NCBI GenBank assembly: GCA_963754645.1
Contig: CAVWGP010000002.1
Coordinates: forward strand, 62,001 to 126,000
DNA length: 64,000 nucleotides
Source: CAVWGP01 sp963754645
GTDB lineage: Bacteria > Pseudomonadota > Alphaproteobacteria > Bin65
Direction of reading: 5' to 3'
Shown: positions 44,758 to 52,639 of the stretch, piece by piece
Numbering within the stretch: the first letter of the stretch is position 1
Layout of the letters: every line of letters starts with the position of its first letter
Made by a program: the position numbers and the translations under genes
Notes under the pieces: generated by a model
Database searches by the model: none
Seen by the model: the letters and a program-made list of their open reading frames with translations, nothing else
Told to the model about the DNA's origin: nothing

Positions 44758-44937
44758 ATGAGCGAAACGAACAAACCGGAACCCGCAAACGAGCCGGGGA
44801 GCGAAGAGCCCGTGCCCTTCATGCAGCAGCTTCTCGACAACCCATTCCTCCTTCTTTTCCTCGGGGTCACGATACCCGCGGTGCTCTACGTCGTGTGGGG
44901 CGTCATGGAAGTGGCGAACATTCCGATCGCGAAGTAG
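44758..44937 (+). CDS. Small single-TM protein heading the NO-reductase-like operon
   Basis: 59 residues: an acidic, Glu/Pro-rich N-terminus (SETNKPEPANEPGSEEPVPF) followed by a hydrophobic span FLLLFLGVTIPAVLYVVWGVMEVA. It begins MSETNK and ends PIAK, 9 bp before the CuA-subunit gene. Short single-helix subunits accompany many heme-copper oxidases, so an accessory subunit is likely but unproven. Confidence 0.7.
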   Translation: MSETNKPEPANEPGSEEPVPFMQQLLDNPFLLLFLGVTIPAVLYVVWGVMEVANIPIAK

Positions 44938-44946
44938 GAGGCGAGC

Positions 44947-45498
44947 ATGGCCATAACGCCTCCGGAAAATCGCCTGTGGTGGAAAGAGCCGCTGCATCGC
45001 GTCGAGATCGTGTGGATCACGGTAGCCTTCATCTGGGGCCTCGTGATGTTCTTCGCGATGATCTACTGGCACATTTACGGCCGGCAGAATCTGTCGAACG
45101 AAGCCTACCGCATCCGGCCCGACGTTTTCACGGCCAGGGTCGAGGCCATGGTGCGGCAATTCAAGATCGGCGAGCACAAGAGCGGCCTGCCGATCGTGCG
45201 TCCGCCCGTCGGCAACGATGTCTACATCCTCGGGCGAACATTCGAATGGTATCCGATCGTCCAGCTTGAGCGCGGGAAGAGTTATCGGCTGCATATTTCG
45301 TCGGCCGATGTGCAGCATGGCTTTTCGCTGCAGCCGGTCAACATCAATCTGCAGATCCATCCCGGCTACGACATGGTGTTGACGATCACGCCGGAAAAAA
45401 TCGGCGAGTACAGCATCATCTGCAACGAATATTGCGGATTGGGCCACCACGCCATGATCGGCCGCATCATCGTTGTCGATAGCACAGCGCAGAAATAG
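44947..45498 (+). CDS. norS: CuA-type subunit II of a heme-copper enzyme (NorS-like)
   Basis: 183 residues; single N-terminal TM (IVWITVAFIWGLVMFFAMIYWHIY), then a cupredoxin domain. The CuA ligands are all present: His124 (DVQHGF), Cys159, Cys163, His167 and Met170 in CNEYCGLGHHAMIG. The domain accepts electrons from a periplasmic donor and passes them to subunit I. Small size and the downstream subunit I without the usual tyrosine point to the norSY/sNOR-type NO reductase of ammonia oxidisers rather than to an aa3 oxidase. Confidence 0.85.
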   Translation: MAITPPENRLWWKEPLHRVEIVWITVAFIWGLVMFFAMIYWHIYGRQNLSNEAYRIRPDVFTARVEAMVRQFKIGEHKSGLPIVRPPVGNDVYILGRTFEWYPIVQLERGKSYRLHISSADVQHGFSLQPVNINLQIHPGYDMVLTITPEKIGEYSIICNEYCGLGHHAMIGRIIVVDSTAQK

Positions 45499-45518
45499 GC
45501 GGGCAAGGGGAGAAAGCC

Positions 45519-47216
45519 ATGGCCGCTCAAGCGACTTTTCGGATTTGTCCAAGCACGGGTTTAAAGGTCTATTCATCAGCCGAGAATCTCATCAAGGCCA
45601 ACGCGGTTGCCGCGGTGGTGTTCTTGGCAATCGGTGGACTCTTCGGGCTTTTGGTGGCGCTGACGCGCTGGCCCGCCGTGCACATCTTGCCGGCAGAATG
45701 GTTCTATCTCGCTCTGACGGCCCACGGCCTCGACGTGTTGCTGGTCTGGATCATTTTCTTCGAGATGGCGATCCTCTACTTCGCATCGTCGGTGCTGTTG
45801 AGTTGCCGCCTGGCGACGCCGAAACTTGCGTGGATCGGCTTCGCGCTGATGTTGATCGGGGCGGTTACAACCAACGTTGCCGTCCTGCAGGGTCAATCGA
45901 GCGTGATGTTCACGTCCTACGTTCCGCTCAGGGCCTCACCGCATTTTTATCTCGGAATCATATTGTTCGCCGTGGGCGCGCTGATTGGCTGTTGCGTATT
46001 TTTCGGCACGCTCGTGATCGCGCGCCAGGAGCGGACCTATAAGACTTCGATTCCGCTCGTTACCTTCGGCGCGCTGACGGCCGCGATCATCGCCGTTTTC
46101 ACCATCGCATCGGGCGCGATTATCTTGATTCCGACCCTGCTCTGGTCGGTCGGCATCGTCAGCGAAATCGATCCCCTGACCTACAAGGTCGTGTGGTGGG
46201 CGATGGGGCATTCGTCGCAGCAGATCAATGTCTCGGCCCATGTCGCCGTCTGGTACTTGATCGCGGCGGTGGTGGTTGGCGCCAAGCCGCTGTCCGAACG
46301 GGTCAGCCGCTTTGCCTTTCTTCTGTACATTCTGTTCCTGCAGCTCGCTTCGGCGCATCACTTGCTGGTCGAACCCGGCGTGAGTTCGACGTGGAAAGTG
46401 TTCAACACCAGCTATGCGATGTATCTCGCGGTCCTGGGCAGCATGATCCACGGCTTGAGCGTTCCGGGCGCGGTTGAGGCGGCGCAGCGGCGCAACGGAT
46501 TTACCAAGGGCGTGTTCGAGTGGCTGCGGCGGGCGCCGTGGGGCAATCCGGCCTTCGCCGGCATGGCGCTTTCGGTCGTCATGTTCGGCTTCTTGGGCGG
46601 CATATCGGGCGTGGTCATGGGCACCGAGCAGATCAACCTGCTGATGCACAACACGCTCTACGTGCCGGGCCATTTCCATGGCACGGTCGTGGCCGGCACG
46701 ACGCTCGCCTTCATGGCCGTGACTTATCTCGTGGTACCGCTCATCTTCCGCCGCGAGATCATTTGGCCCGGACTGGCGAAGTGGCAGCCCTATCTATTCG
46801 GCCTCGGCGTTGCCGGAATCTCGCTGTTCATGATGGGCGCCGGCACGCTCGGCGTGTCGCGGCGGCATTGGGACATCACATTCGCCGACGCGGCACTCAG
46901 CTTCGACCACGGCGGCGCCGCCTTCATGATGCTGGCGTTGAACGGCGTCTCGGCTGTGATCGCGTCGATCGGCGGCGTGCTCTATGTGCTGATCGTCGTC
47001 GGCTCGGTCTTGTTCGGCAAACGAATTGGTGCAGCCGCGCCGGCGCCGAAGCCTGAGGCTCGGCCCGCCGCGCCGCCGGTGGTCGCGAGCTATGGCAGCG
47101 AGGCGACGCTGAAATTGCCCGGCACGATCGTTCTCGTCAGTGTCTTTTTCGTCGCCTTCGTTCTCTACTACTTCGTCAACTGGAAGTTCGTTGCCGAGCT
47201 GTGGCCGCTCAAATAG
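45519..47216 (+). CDS. norY: Heme-copper enzyme subunit I, NO-reductase type (NorY-like; Tyr replaced by Gln)
   Basis: 565 residues, about 12 TM. Ligands by position: His69 (low-spin heme, ALTAHGLDV), His231 (CuB/Fe site, AMGHSSQQINVSAH), His280-His281 (AHHLLV), His385 and His387 (YVPGHFHGT). Oxygen reductases have the redox tyrosine four residues after the first His (HPEVY); here that place is Gln235 (HSSQQ). Loss of the cross-linked His-Tyr cofactor marks nitric oxide reductases and excludes an ordinary O2 reductase. Tight coupling to the CuA gene, heme-o synthase and SenC matches norSY-senC operons. A role as the NO reductase of this denitrifier is inferred, and no cNorCB is seen in the window. 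Confidence 0.85.
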   Translation: MAAQATFRICPSTGLKVYSSAENLIKANAVAAVVFLAIGGLFGLLVALTRWPAVHILPAEWFYLALTAHGLDVLLVWIIFFEMAILYFASSVLLSCRLATPKLAWIGFALMLIGAVTTNVAVLQGQSSVMFTSYVPLRASPHFYLGIILFAVGALIGCCVFFGTLVIARQERTYKTSIPLVTFGALTAAIIAVFTIASGAIILIPTLLWSVGIVSEIDPLTYKVVWWAMGHSSQQINVSAHVAVWYLIAAVVVGAKPLSERVSRFAFLLYILFLQLASAHHLLVEPGVSSTWKVFNTSYAMYLAVLGSMIHGLSVPGAVEAAQRRNGFTKGVFEWLRRAPWGNPAFAGMALSVVMFGFLGGISGVVMGTEQINLLMHNTLYVPGHFHGTVVAGTTLAFMAVTYLVVPLIFRREIIWPGLAKWQPYLFGLGVAGISLFMMGAGTLGVSRRHWDITFADAALSFDHGGAAFMMLALNGVSAVIASIGGVLYVLIVVGSVLFGKRIGAAAPAPKPEARPAAPPVVASYGSEATLKLPGTIVLVSVFFVAFVLYYFVNWKFVAELWPLK

Positions 47217-47242
47217 CGGCGCGGCCGTACAGGGGAGCAAGC

Positions 47243-48127
47243 ATGACGATCACGCTCCGGGATGCAGCATCGATTTTCAAGCTGCGCATCAGCGCGACAA
47301 TCGCGCTGAGCGCCTTGGTCGGCGTCGCGGTGACGCCGGGCGCGGCGCCGGTGTGGTGGGAGATTGTCATCCTCGCGCTCGCCGTCCTCGCCGCATCGGC
47401 CAGCGCCGGAGCGTTCAATCACGTTTTCGAGCGCGACCTCGATGCGCGCATGGAACGCACGCGCAAGCGCCCCTTCGTCACGGGCGCACAAGTGGCGAGC
47501 CCGGCATGGTATGCGGCGATTGGGCTGCTTCTTGCAATCCCTGTCGGCGCAACCTACGCAATGTTCAATGCGGCAAGTGCGGCGTACTTGCTCCTCGGCG
47601 CGCTGTTTTACGGCGTCGTGTATACGGTTTGGCTCAAGCGGCGGAGCTGGACCAACATCGTCGTGGGCGGACTCTCCGGCAGTTTCGCGGTGTTGGCGGG
47701 CGCCGCGGCCGTCGATCCGGCGTTGGCGCCCGTGCCGATCATCTTGGCCGTCGTCATGTTCTTGTGGACGCCGCCGCATTTCTGGAGCCTTGCCTTGGCT
47801 CTGCGCGACGATTATGCGCGCGCCGGCGTGCCGATGCTGCCGGTCGTCGTCGGCCCGCGGAAGTCGGCATGGGCCATTCTCGCGCACGCAATTGCGCTCG
47901 TCGCATTGTCGCTGCTCCCGCTGGCCTACGGCATGGGCTGGATCTATGCAGCCGGGGCGGCTGTCGGCGGCGCGTTTTTCGTGAGGCGAAGCATCGCCCT
48001 CGTCATCCGGCCCGACCGGCGTCACGCCATGCGCAATTTTTTCGCGTCCCTCGTTCAGCTGACATTGCTGTCGCTGGCGGCGCTGATCGACGCGGCGCTG
48101 CCCCTTCGCTTCGTCGGCGGGGGATGA
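47243..48127 (+). CDS. ctaB: Heme o synthase-like UbiA prenyltransferase (CtaB)
   Basis: 294 residues from ATG at 47243 after AGGGGAGC. Motifs NHVFERDLDARMERTRKRPFV (Asp-rich prenyl-diphosphate site) and VVMFLWTPPHFWSLALALRDDYARAGVPMLP. Adds a farnesyl group to heme b to give heme o. Its place between the NorY-like and SenC genes suggests that this enzyme carries heme o (or a), unusual for an NO reductase, most of which use heme b3. Confidence 0.88.
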   Translation: MTITLRDAASIFKLRISATIALSALVGVAVTPGAAPVWWEIVILALAVLAASASAGAFNHVFERDLDARMERTRKRPFVTGAQVASPAWYAAIGLLLAIPVGATYAMFNAASAAYLLLGALFYGVVYTVWLKRRSWTNIVVGGLSGSFAVLAGAAAVDPALAPVPIILAVVMFLWTPPHFWSLALALRDDYARAGVPMLPVVVGPRKSAWAILAHAIALVALSLLPLAYGMGWIYAAGAAVGGAFFVRRSIALVIRPDRRHAMRNFFASLVQLTLLSLAALIDAALPLRFVGGG

Positions 48128-48131
48128 CGCA

Positions 48132-48965
48132 ATGGCTCGGCTCAATGTTGCGGCGTGCTTCTTCGCCCCGGCCATTCTAGCGATGACGCTGGCGCCGGCG
48201 GCGGCCGAGGCACCCAGCGCCGCGGCGCCCTTCGATGCCGATGCGGCATTGGCGACCAGCCGCGCCGCGCTGGGCCGCGTCATCGGCGATCATGTTTTTG
48301 TCGACACGGAGGGGCGAACCGTGCGCCTTGGCGATTTCCGGGGCCGGCCCATCGTCATCAACATGATCTACACGAGTTGTTTCCATTTCTGTCCCACGCT
48401 GACCACGAATCTGGCGCCCAAGGTCGATATCGCCCGCGAGGCGCTGGGGCGCGGCAAGTTCCTGGTCCTGACCATCGGATTCGACGCGCGCAACGATACG
48501 CCGGCGCGGATGCGCGCCTACGCGCATAAGATCGGCGTCGGCGACGCGGAGTGGCTCTTCCTCAGCGGCGACGAGGAAGGTGTTGCAAGGCTGGCACGCG
48601 ATGTCGGGTTTGCATTCGCGCGCATGCCCGGCGGATTCGAGCATGCGGCGCAGACGACGATCATCGACGGAGATGGGCGGGTCTATCGGCAAGTCTACGG
48701 CATCGACTATGCAGCGCCGATGCTGGTCGAGCCGCTCAAGGCTTTGGCTTTGGGCGTCAACGACCGATCGGCGGGCGTGGCGCAGTGGCTCGATCGCGTT
48801 CGTATCCTTTGCACGATCTACGATCCGCGCACCGGGCGATATCACATCGACTACGGGCTGATTACCGGCATTGCCATTTCCGGCCTGCTCGTCATGGTCG
48901 TCGTCATCGTGCTGCTGCGCGAGTGGCGCCGCATGCGCCGGTTTCAGATCGCGGCGCGGAAATAG
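48132..48965 (+). CDS. senC: SCO1/SenC family copper chaperone
   Basis: 277 residues with a signal peptide (FAPAILAMTLAPAAAEA) and a C-terminal TM (GIAISGLLVMVVVIVLL). Thioredoxin fold with the copper-binding YTSCFHFCPT (CxxxC) and the distal His in GGFEHAAQTT. Inserts copper into CuA or CuB of heme-copper enzymes. The extra C-terminal anchor is unusual for SCO proteins, which are normally anchored at the N-terminus. Confidence 0.88.
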   Translation: MARLNVAACFFAPAILAMTLAPAAAEAPSAAAPFDADAALATSRAALGRVIGDHVFVDTEGRTVRLGDFRGRPIVINMIYTSCFHFCPTLTTNLAPKVDIAREALGRGKFLVLTIGFDARNDTPARMRAYAHKIGVGDAEWLFLSGDEEGVARLARDVGFAFARMPGGFEHAAQTTIIDGDGRVYRQVYGIDYAAPMLVEPLKALALGVNDRSAGVAQWLDRVRILCTIYDPRTGRYHIDYGLITGIAISGLLVMVVVIVLLREWRRMRRFQIAARK

Positions 48966-49018
48966 AAGGCCGCTGTCATGAAACGCCGGCCTCAGCCATC
49001 GTCGGTTTAAACGGCGTC

Positions 49019-50611
49019 ATGCGCTTCATCCAGTCGTTGTTCAGATCGGGCTTCCAGCGCCTTGAAGCGCTGCTCGATGCCGTGTTCATGCCGGCCTGCA
49101 ATCCGCTCTACTATCTGGGCGCGCTTGGGTTTTACTTTTTTTGGATCGCAACGGTCACCGGCATCTATCTCTATTTTCTGTTCGACACCAGCGTCGTCGG
49201 CGCATTCACCTCGATCGAGAAGCTGACCCAGCAACGATATCTCGGCGGCGTGATGCGCAGCCTGCACCGCTATGCGTCGGACGGTCTGGTGCTGATGATG
49301 GTCGTGCACATGGCGCGCGAGTTCGCGCTCGACCGGTTCCGGGGTGCGCGCTGGTTCACCTGGGTCACCGGCGTGCCGATCGTCGCCTTCGTCTACGGCT
49401 CGGGCATCACCGGCTATCTGCTGGTGTGGGACGAGCTTGCGCAATACGTCGCGATCGCCACCTCGGAGTTCCTCGACTGGCTGCCCATCTTTGCCGATCC
49501 GATCGCGCGCAATTTCCTGACGCCGAAGTCGATCGACGATCGTTTTTTCACGCTGCTGATTTTCCTGCACATATTCGTGCCCCTATTCCTTCTGTTCGTG
49601 CTTTGGATCCATCTCTTGCGCGTCAGCCGCGCGCGCATCAATCCGCCGCGCGGATTGGCCATCGGCACTCTCCTGATGCTTCTGGCGCTATCGCTTGCCC
49701 ATCCGGTCGTCAGCCACAAACAGGCGAACCTGGCCAAGGTGCCTGGGCAAGTCGAACTCGATTGGTATTATCTTCTGCTATATCCGCTGTTCGACCGCTG
49801 GTCGGCGGCGACGATGTGGCTGCTCGTGACGCTTGCGGCGCTGCTGCTCATAATGCTGCCATGGCTGCCGCCGCGCCGGCGCGCGCCCGCGGCCGCAGTC
49901 GATCTCGCCCACTGCAACGGCTGCACTTGGTGCGAGCAGGATTGCCCCTATGGCGCGATCGCCATGCAGCCGCGCAGCGACGGGCGGGCGTTCTCCCGCG
50001 AAGCTGTCGTCAAGCCGGCGCTCTGCGTCAGTTGCGGCGTCTGCGTCGGTTCGTGCCCCAGCGCCACGCCGTTCCGGCTGCGCAGCGATGTGACGAGCGG
50101 CATCGACCTGCCGCACGATTCGCTCGCCGATCTCAAGGCACGCATCAAGGCCCGATCTTCCGGATTGTCGGGGCCAAAGCGTGTTCTCGTCTTCGGCTGC
50201 CGGCACGCCGTGCCGCTGGACAAACTCGCGAACGGCGCCACCGGCGTCGTCGGCCTCGAATGCAGCGCCCAGTTGCCGCCGTCCTTCGTCGATTTCGTCC
50301 TGAGCCGGAACCTTGCGGAGGGCGTCGTCGTCACCGGCTGCCCACCGGGCAATTGCCATTACCGCGTGGGCAATCGATGGACCGGGCAGCGCCTGGGTCG
50401 CGAGCGCGACCCGAGACTCCGAGCCCGCGTGCCAGGCGAGCGCCTGTTGGTGACATGGGCCGGCGGCGCGGAATTGTCGCGACTGAGCCGCGAAGTCGAG
50501 GAATTCGCGGCCAGGCTCGCTCCTCCGCCAATTGCGGGCGCGGCGCCGGCGAAGCGAGCGAACGATGCACTTGACCTGGATCGGCGCGAAGCGGAGACGG
50601 TCGATGAATAG
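49019..50611 (+). CDS. Cytochrome b / ferredoxin / FlpD (MvhD-like) fusion protein
   Basis: 530 residues from ATG at 49019. Residues 1-290 are a cytochrome b/b6 N-terminal domain with two bis-His pairs (SLHRYASDGLVLMMVVHMAREF and FLHIFVPLFLLFVLWIHLLRV, 14-residue spacing). A two-cluster ferredoxin follows (CNGCTWCEQDCPYGAI and CVSCGVCVGSCPSATP), then a FlpD/MvhD domain (VLVFGCRHAVPLDKL, LECSAQLPPSFVDFVL, VVTGCPPGNCHYRVGN). Each part is an electron carrier, so the protein could link a membrane quinone pool to a soluble Fe-S or thiol partner. It is coupled to the NO-reductase-like operon; function inferred. Confidence 0.8.
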   Translation: MRFIQSLFRSGFQRLEALLDAVFMPACNPLYYLGALGFYFFWIATVTGIYLYFLFDTSVVGAFTSIEKLTQQRYLGGVMRSLHRYASDGLVLMMVVHMAREFALDRFRGARWFTWVTGVPIVAFVYGSGITGYLLVWDELAQYVAIATSEFLDWLPIFADPIARNFLTPKSIDDRFFTLLIFLHIFVPLFLLFVLWIHLLRVSRARINPPRGLAIGTLLMLLALSLAHPVVSHKQANLAKVPGQVELDWYYLLLYPLFDRWSAATMWLLVTLAALLLIMLPWLPPRRRAPAAAVDLAHCNGCTWCEQDCPYGAIAMQPRSDGRAFSREAVVKPALCVSCGVCVGSCPSATPFRLRSDVTSGIDLPHDSLADLKARIKARSSGLSGPKRVLVFGCRHAVPLDKLANGATGVVGLECSAQLPPSFVDFVLSRNLAEGVVVTGCPPGNCHYRVGNRWTGQRLGRERDPRLRARVPGERLLVTWAGGAELSRLSREVEEFAARLAPPPIAGAAPAKRANDALDLDRREAETVDE

Positions 50612-51110
50612 AATTGTCCGCTATTTCGGCCAGGCGGCCTGGTATGCGGGAATTGCGGCCGCGCTCGGTTATTTCGGCACCGGCCCGGTCTATACCCATT
50701 TTCGCGACGACCAGGCGCAAATACGATTGAGTTTCGCTCATGGTGCCAAGCGCGAGGCTGCCGATTGCCGGCGGCGGACGGCCGATGAATTGGCCAAGCT
50801 GCCGCATCGCGAGCGCGTGCTCTATGCCTGCGAGCGCAAGCGCGTGCCGGTCTATGTCGAACTTTACATCGACAATCAATTGCGAATCAGCAAAACAGTG
50901 CGGGCTGGCGGCGTCGGCAGCGACAGCCCGGCGCGCGTCTACGAAAAATTCGTGCTTTCGCCCGGTCAGCATTCGATTGTCGCCCGGCTGCGCGACAGCG
51001 ATCGGGCCGAGGGCTTCGATTACGAAAAACGCGCCGAGGTCACGCTCAATCCGCGCCAAAATCTCGTCATCGACTTTCGCGCTGCCGAAGGCGGATTTAT
51101 TATCCAATGA
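50604..51110 (+). CDS. Membrane-anchored or secreted protein of unknown function
   Basis: 168 residues from ATG at 50604, overlapping the fusion gene by 8 bp. An N-terminal hydrophobic segment (AAWYAGIAAALGYFGTGPVY), then a soluble part with YTHFRDDQAQIRLSFAHGAKREAADCRRRTADELAKLP and VYVELYIDNQLRISKTVRAGGVGSD. The beta-rich tail (SIVARLRDS, YEKRAEVTLNPRQNLVIDF) suggests a periplasmic beta domain. No family recognised. Translational coupling implies a job with the cytochrome b fusion. Confidence 0.65.
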   Translation: MNRIVRYFGQAAWYAGIAAALGYFGTGPVYTHFRDDQAQIRLSFAHGAKREAADCRRRTADELAKLPHRERVLYACERKRVPVYVELYIDNQLRISKTVRAGGVGSDSPARVYEKFVLSPGQHSIVARLRDSDRAEGFDYEKRAEVTLNPRQNLVIDFRAAEGGFIIQ

Positions 51111-51156
51111 ACCCGCGCCCCGCCGCACGTCGCGTTACAGCGAGAGGTTCGACGCC

Positions 51157-51567
51157 ATGGCCGTGATCGAATGGAGCGAAAGCTTCAACCTGGGCATACC
51201 CGACATCGACAGCGAACATCGAGCGCTGATCGATCTCATCAATCGTCTCCATGCCAGGCTCGGGCCGGCGGCGTCGAACGAAGAAATTTTCGAATTTTTT
51301 GTCGAATTGCACGCGCAAATCGCGCGCCACTTCGCGCTCGAGGAGACGATCATGCGCGATCTGCGTTACGACCGGCTCCGGGCGCACAAGGACGATCATG
51401 AAAAATTGCTCGACGAGATCCGTGACTTGATGGATCGGCAGCTCGCCGGCGAATTCGTCAACTACGATGCCGTGCTGGGCGATGCACTCCGCCAATGGTT
51501 CGTGGTCCACTTCAAGACGGAAGACGCCCGGCTTCATCGCTGGCTGCGCGGAGGGCATTCGCAATGA
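51157..51567 (+). CDS. Bacteriohemerythrin
   Basis: 136 residues from ATG at 51157. Opening MAVIEWSESFNLGIPDIDSEHRALIDLINRLH, then HAQIARHFALEETIMRDLRY, AHKDDHEKLLDEI and FVVHFKTEDARLHRWL. The His/Glu/Asp ligands of a non-heme diiron centre are all present: H in DSEH, H and E in RHFALEE, H in AHKDDH, H and D in HFKTED. Binds O2 or NO reversibly, fitting storage, delivery or sensing in an NO-producing organism. Confidence 0.9.
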   Translation: MAVIEWSESFNLGIPDIDSEHRALIDLINRLHARLGPAASNEEIFEFFVELHAQIARHFALEETIMRDLRYDRLRAHKDDHEKLLDEIRDLMDRQLAGEFVNYDAVLGDALRQWFVVHFKTEDARLHRWLRGGHSQ

Positions 51568-51591
51568 CGTTCCGGGGTTCCCGAGGCGCCG

Positions 51592-52632
51592 GTGGCGCAT
51601 CGAATTGGCCGGCTCGCGCGGCTCCCGATTTACCTCGACCTGCGGGGCTCGGCGTGCCTCGTCGTTGGCGGCGGGCCGATCGGCCAATGGAAGGCCGAAG
51701 TTCTTGCCGCGAGCGGCGCGCAGGTCCTTGTCGTCGATCCAAAGGCCCGGCCCTGCGGAGGTGCGACATCGGGCGTGACCGTCGCGGCGCGGCCGTTCTC
51801 GGACCTCGATACGGCCGGCAAGAAAGTCGTCATTGCCGCCACGGCTGACGCGGAAACAAATCGGCTAGTGGCCGAGGCGGGGCGGCGGAACGGCGCTCTC
51901 GTCAACGTCGTCGATGCCGGCGATGTCAGCGACTTCATTTTTCCCGCCATCGTCAATCGATCCCCGGTGATCGTGGCGATCTCGACAGAAGGGTCCGCGC
52001 CCGTGCTGGCGCGCATGCTGCGGCGCAAGATCGAGTTGCTGCTGCCCGCCGATCTCGAAGCGATTGTCGGATTCGCGTGCGAGAAGCGCCGGGAACTCGC
52101 GCGCATCTTCGCTGAGCCGGCGAAACGCCGCCGTTTGTGGGAAGATTTCTTTGAGCGAGTCCTTACCGAAGGCATCGGTGGACAAGAACGCCTTGAGCAG
52201 GAATTTCGCGCCCTGATCGATGCGGCACGGGCGCCGACAGGCGGCGTTGATCTGCACGTCGCCCTCGTGGAAATGCCGGCTCATGAGGACGAGCTAACCG
52301 CTCGGGCGCTGCGTTGGTTGAACAACGCCGATATGATCGTTTCCGACGACAAAGCGCCGCAAACGATCGCGGATCGTGCGCGGCGCGAAGCGCGGCGCAT
52401 TTCGGTCGGGGGAACGCCGACAATGCAACAATCGATTTGGATGGAGGCAATCGAGGAGGCCCGCCGCGCGGCCGCCGTTGGCAGCCGCGTGGTGTGGCTG
52501 TGCTCGCGTGATCGCGACGGGATCGACAAAGATTGGCTCAAAGCCAGGTTTGCCGAGAAAAATATCGGTTTTGTTTATTTGCCCAGTGCGTTGCCGCCAA
52601 GAGCAGCCCCCACAAGTCCCTCGCTTCGATGA
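51592..52632 (+). CDS. Siroheme synthase-like protein: precorrin-2 dehydrogenase domain plus degenerate SUMT domain
   Basis: 346 residues from GTG at 51592. Residues 1-210 resemble CysG-N/Met8: IYLDLRGSACLVVGGGPIGQWKAEVLAASGAQVLVVDP (NAD site), VIAATADAETNRLVAEA, FIFPAIVNRSPVIVAISTEGSAPVLARMLRRKIE. Residues 218-340 follow the SUMT layout (LRWLNNADMIVSDDKA, ARREARRISVGG) but have lost the GAGPGD and GGDPFVFGRG motifs, so methyltransferase activity is unlikely. It could oxidise precorrin-2 and insert iron to make siroheme, the step between NirE and NirDLGH. Location in the nir island supports this. Confidence 0.82.
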   Translation: MAHRIGRLARLPIYLDLRGSACLVVGGGPIGQWKAEVLAASGAQVLVVDPKARPCGGATSGVTVAARPFSDLDTAGKKVVIAATADAETNRLVAEAGRRNGALVNVVDAGDVSDFIFPAIVNRSPVIVAISTEGSAPVLARMLRRKIELLLPADLEAIVGFACEKRRELARIFAEPAKRRRLWEDFFERVLTEGIGGQERLEQEFRALIDAARAPTGGVDLHVALVEMPAHEDELTARALRWLNNADMIVSDDKAPQTIADRARREARRISVGGTPTMQQSIWMEAIEEARRAAAVGSRVVWLCSRDRDGIDKDWLKARFAEKNIGFVYLPSALPPRAAPTSPSLR

Positions 52633-52639
52633 AATAGCG

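Noticed and set aside
44581..45576. Minus-strand 331-codon frame opposite the CuA-subunit gene
   Set aside because: Antisense shadow with no motif; the CuA ligands are on the plus strand.
45519..47216. Ordinary cytochrome c oxidase subunit I
   Set aside because: The redox tyrosine of HPEVY is replaced by Gln and the gene context is denitrification; an NO reductase type fits better.
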